The notes beneath the pieces were generated by a model that searched no databases, had not been told where the DNA came from, and was given only the letters and a program-made list of their open reading frames with translations. DNA of 64,000 nucleotides, taken from the NCBI RefSeq assembly GCF_015223355.1, contig NZ_JADFFK010000004.1, positions 1 to 64,000 on the forward strand, in the 5' to 3' direction. Below are positions 63,257-64,000 of the stretch, in pieces (position 1 is the stretch's first letter; the number at the start of each line of letters is the position of its first letter). The stretch comes from Salipiger mangrovisoli (lineage in GTDB: Bacteria > Pseudomonadota > Alphaproteobacteria > Rhodobacterales > Rhodobacteraceae). A program made the position numbers and the translations under genes.

Positions 63257-64000
63257 ATGAGCCGTCTTCCGAACATGCATGACGCGGAACCCATTCCCGA
63301 GGAGGCCCGCGCCGAGATCGACCGCCTGCTGCTGTCTGGCGACCTGTTCCGCTACACCGCCCCCGAGGATGCCCCCGTTGCGCTGCTCGAACGCGAGTTC
63401 GCGGCGCTGCTCGGTACCAAATACGCGCTGGCGGTGTCGAGCTGCTCGGCGGCCCTGTTTCTCTCGCTGAAGGCGCTCGACCTGCCGCGCGGCGCGCGCG
63501 TGCTGATCCCCGGTTTCACCTTTGCCGCGGTGCCCTCGGCGGTCGTGCATGCCGACTGCGTGCCGGTGCTCTGCGAGGTCGGCGAGACCTACCGCATCGA
63601 CCTGTCCGACTTCGAAGCCAAGCTGGACGGCGTCAGCGCGGTGATCATCAGCCACATGCGCGGGCATACCTCGGACATGGACGCGATCCTGCGGCTCTGC
63701 GATGCGCGCGGTCTGCCGGTGATCGAGGATGCGGCGCATTCGCTCGGCACCAAGTGGGCTGGCCGCAACATCGGCACGCTCGGTCGAATCGGCTGCTTTT
63801 CCTTTCAGAGCTACAAGCTGGTCAACGCAGGCGAAGGCGGCATCCTGATCACCGATGACGCCGAACTGGTGGCCCGCGCGGTGATCCTCTCGGGGGCCTA
63901 CGAGCACAACTGGAAAAAACACATGGCGCCGGGGGACAATTCGTCCGAGCTCGAGGAGGCCTTTGCGCGCTGGCAGAACCGCCTGCCGCTCTACAACCTG
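63257..64000 (+). CDS. DegT/DnrJ/EryC1/StrS family aminotransferase (partial, cut by window end)
   Basis: PLP-dependent enzyme; the first 248 residues are present. ALAVSSCSAALFLSLKAL (phosphate cup), FTFAAVPSAVVHADCVPV, VIEDAAHSLGTKWAG (the Asp that pairs with the PLP nitrogen) and CFSFQSYKLVNAGEGG (the Schiff-base lysine, about 190) are in order. The family usually aminates sugar nucleotides. In this gamma-glutamyl cluster it may act on an aldehyde or keto intermediate, which is inference. The 110-bp upstream gap is AT-rich and may hold its own promoter. Confidence 0.9.
   Translation, partial: MSRLPNMHDAEPIPEEARAEIDRLLLSGDLFRYTAPEDAPVALLEREFAALLGTKYALAVSSCSAALFLSLKALDLPRGARVLIPGFTFAAVPSAVVHADCVPVLCEVGETYRIDLSDFEAKLDGVSAVIISHMRGHTSDMDAILRLCDARGLPVIEDAAHSLGTKWAGRNIGTLGRIGCFSFQSYKLVNAGEGGILITDDAELVARAVILSGAYEHNWKKHMAPGDNSSELEEAFARWQNRLPLYNL

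Overview
The window reads as chromosomal DNA of a high-GC alphaproteobacterium, most probably a Roseobacter-group member of the Rhodobacteraceae. The grounds are a TRAP-transporter-rich sugar-acid island, the secG-pyrG neighbourhood, the type of intergenic hairpin repeats, and the overall protein character. Genus cannot be decided by reading alone. No rRNA, tRNA or CRISPR array was seen.

Region 1 (about 0.6-28.8 kb) is a catabolic and transport island for sugar acids. A GntR/FCD regulator lies divergent to a TRAP transporter (dctPQM), followed by an altronate/galactarate-type dehydratase (UxaA), a beta-hydroxyacid dehydrogenase and a DMT permease. Further on come an epimerase, an SDR and an IlvD/Edd-type sugar-acid dehydratase on the minus strand, AzlCD, an iron/2-oxoglutarate dioxygenase divergent from its own LacI-type regulator, a second hydroxyacid dehydrogenase plus gluconate-5-dehydrogenase-like SDR, and a plus-strand run (LysE, DapA-like lyase, FAD-linked oxidase, FAH-family dehydratase/hydrolase, KDG kinase, MFS). 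A minus-strand tetronate operon closes it (LtnD-, OtnK-, OtnC-, OtnI-like and a 2-hydroxyacid dehydrogenase). The exact palindrome TGGTATACCA occurs five times in the window. Every copy is in a promoter region of this island, so most of about 25 genes look like one regulon of the local GntR protein. The dioxygenase/LacI pair instead has two identical 16-bp palindromes of its own.

Region 2 (29-36.9 kb) is mixed housekeeping and accessory: trpA, an extended SDR, PPK2 polyphosphate kinase, a DUF2461 protein, a DUF1007 protein plus NicO-type Ni/Co transporter with a histidine repeat, a MATE pump and ychF. Region 3 (36.9-38.3 kb) is a decayed pocket holding an IS5-type transposase relic and a frame-disrupted secreted-protein gene. 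Region 4 (38.3-54.7 kb) carries argC, uvrC, an SDR, a cation antiporter with a tiny zinc-ribbon protein and an S49 peptidase, a large acidic protein of unknown function, thiamine pyrophosphokinase overlapping a DMT permease tail-to-tail, secG, pyrG, an acyltransferase, rlmJ and two TerB-like paralogues.

Region 5 (54.8-64 kb) looks like a gamma-glutamylation (Puu-like) system for an amine or amino acid: a polar-amino-acid ABC importer, two glutamine-synthetase-like ligases, a class I glutamine amidotransferase, a PuuB-like FAD oxidase and a DegT-family aminotransferase that runs off the window end.
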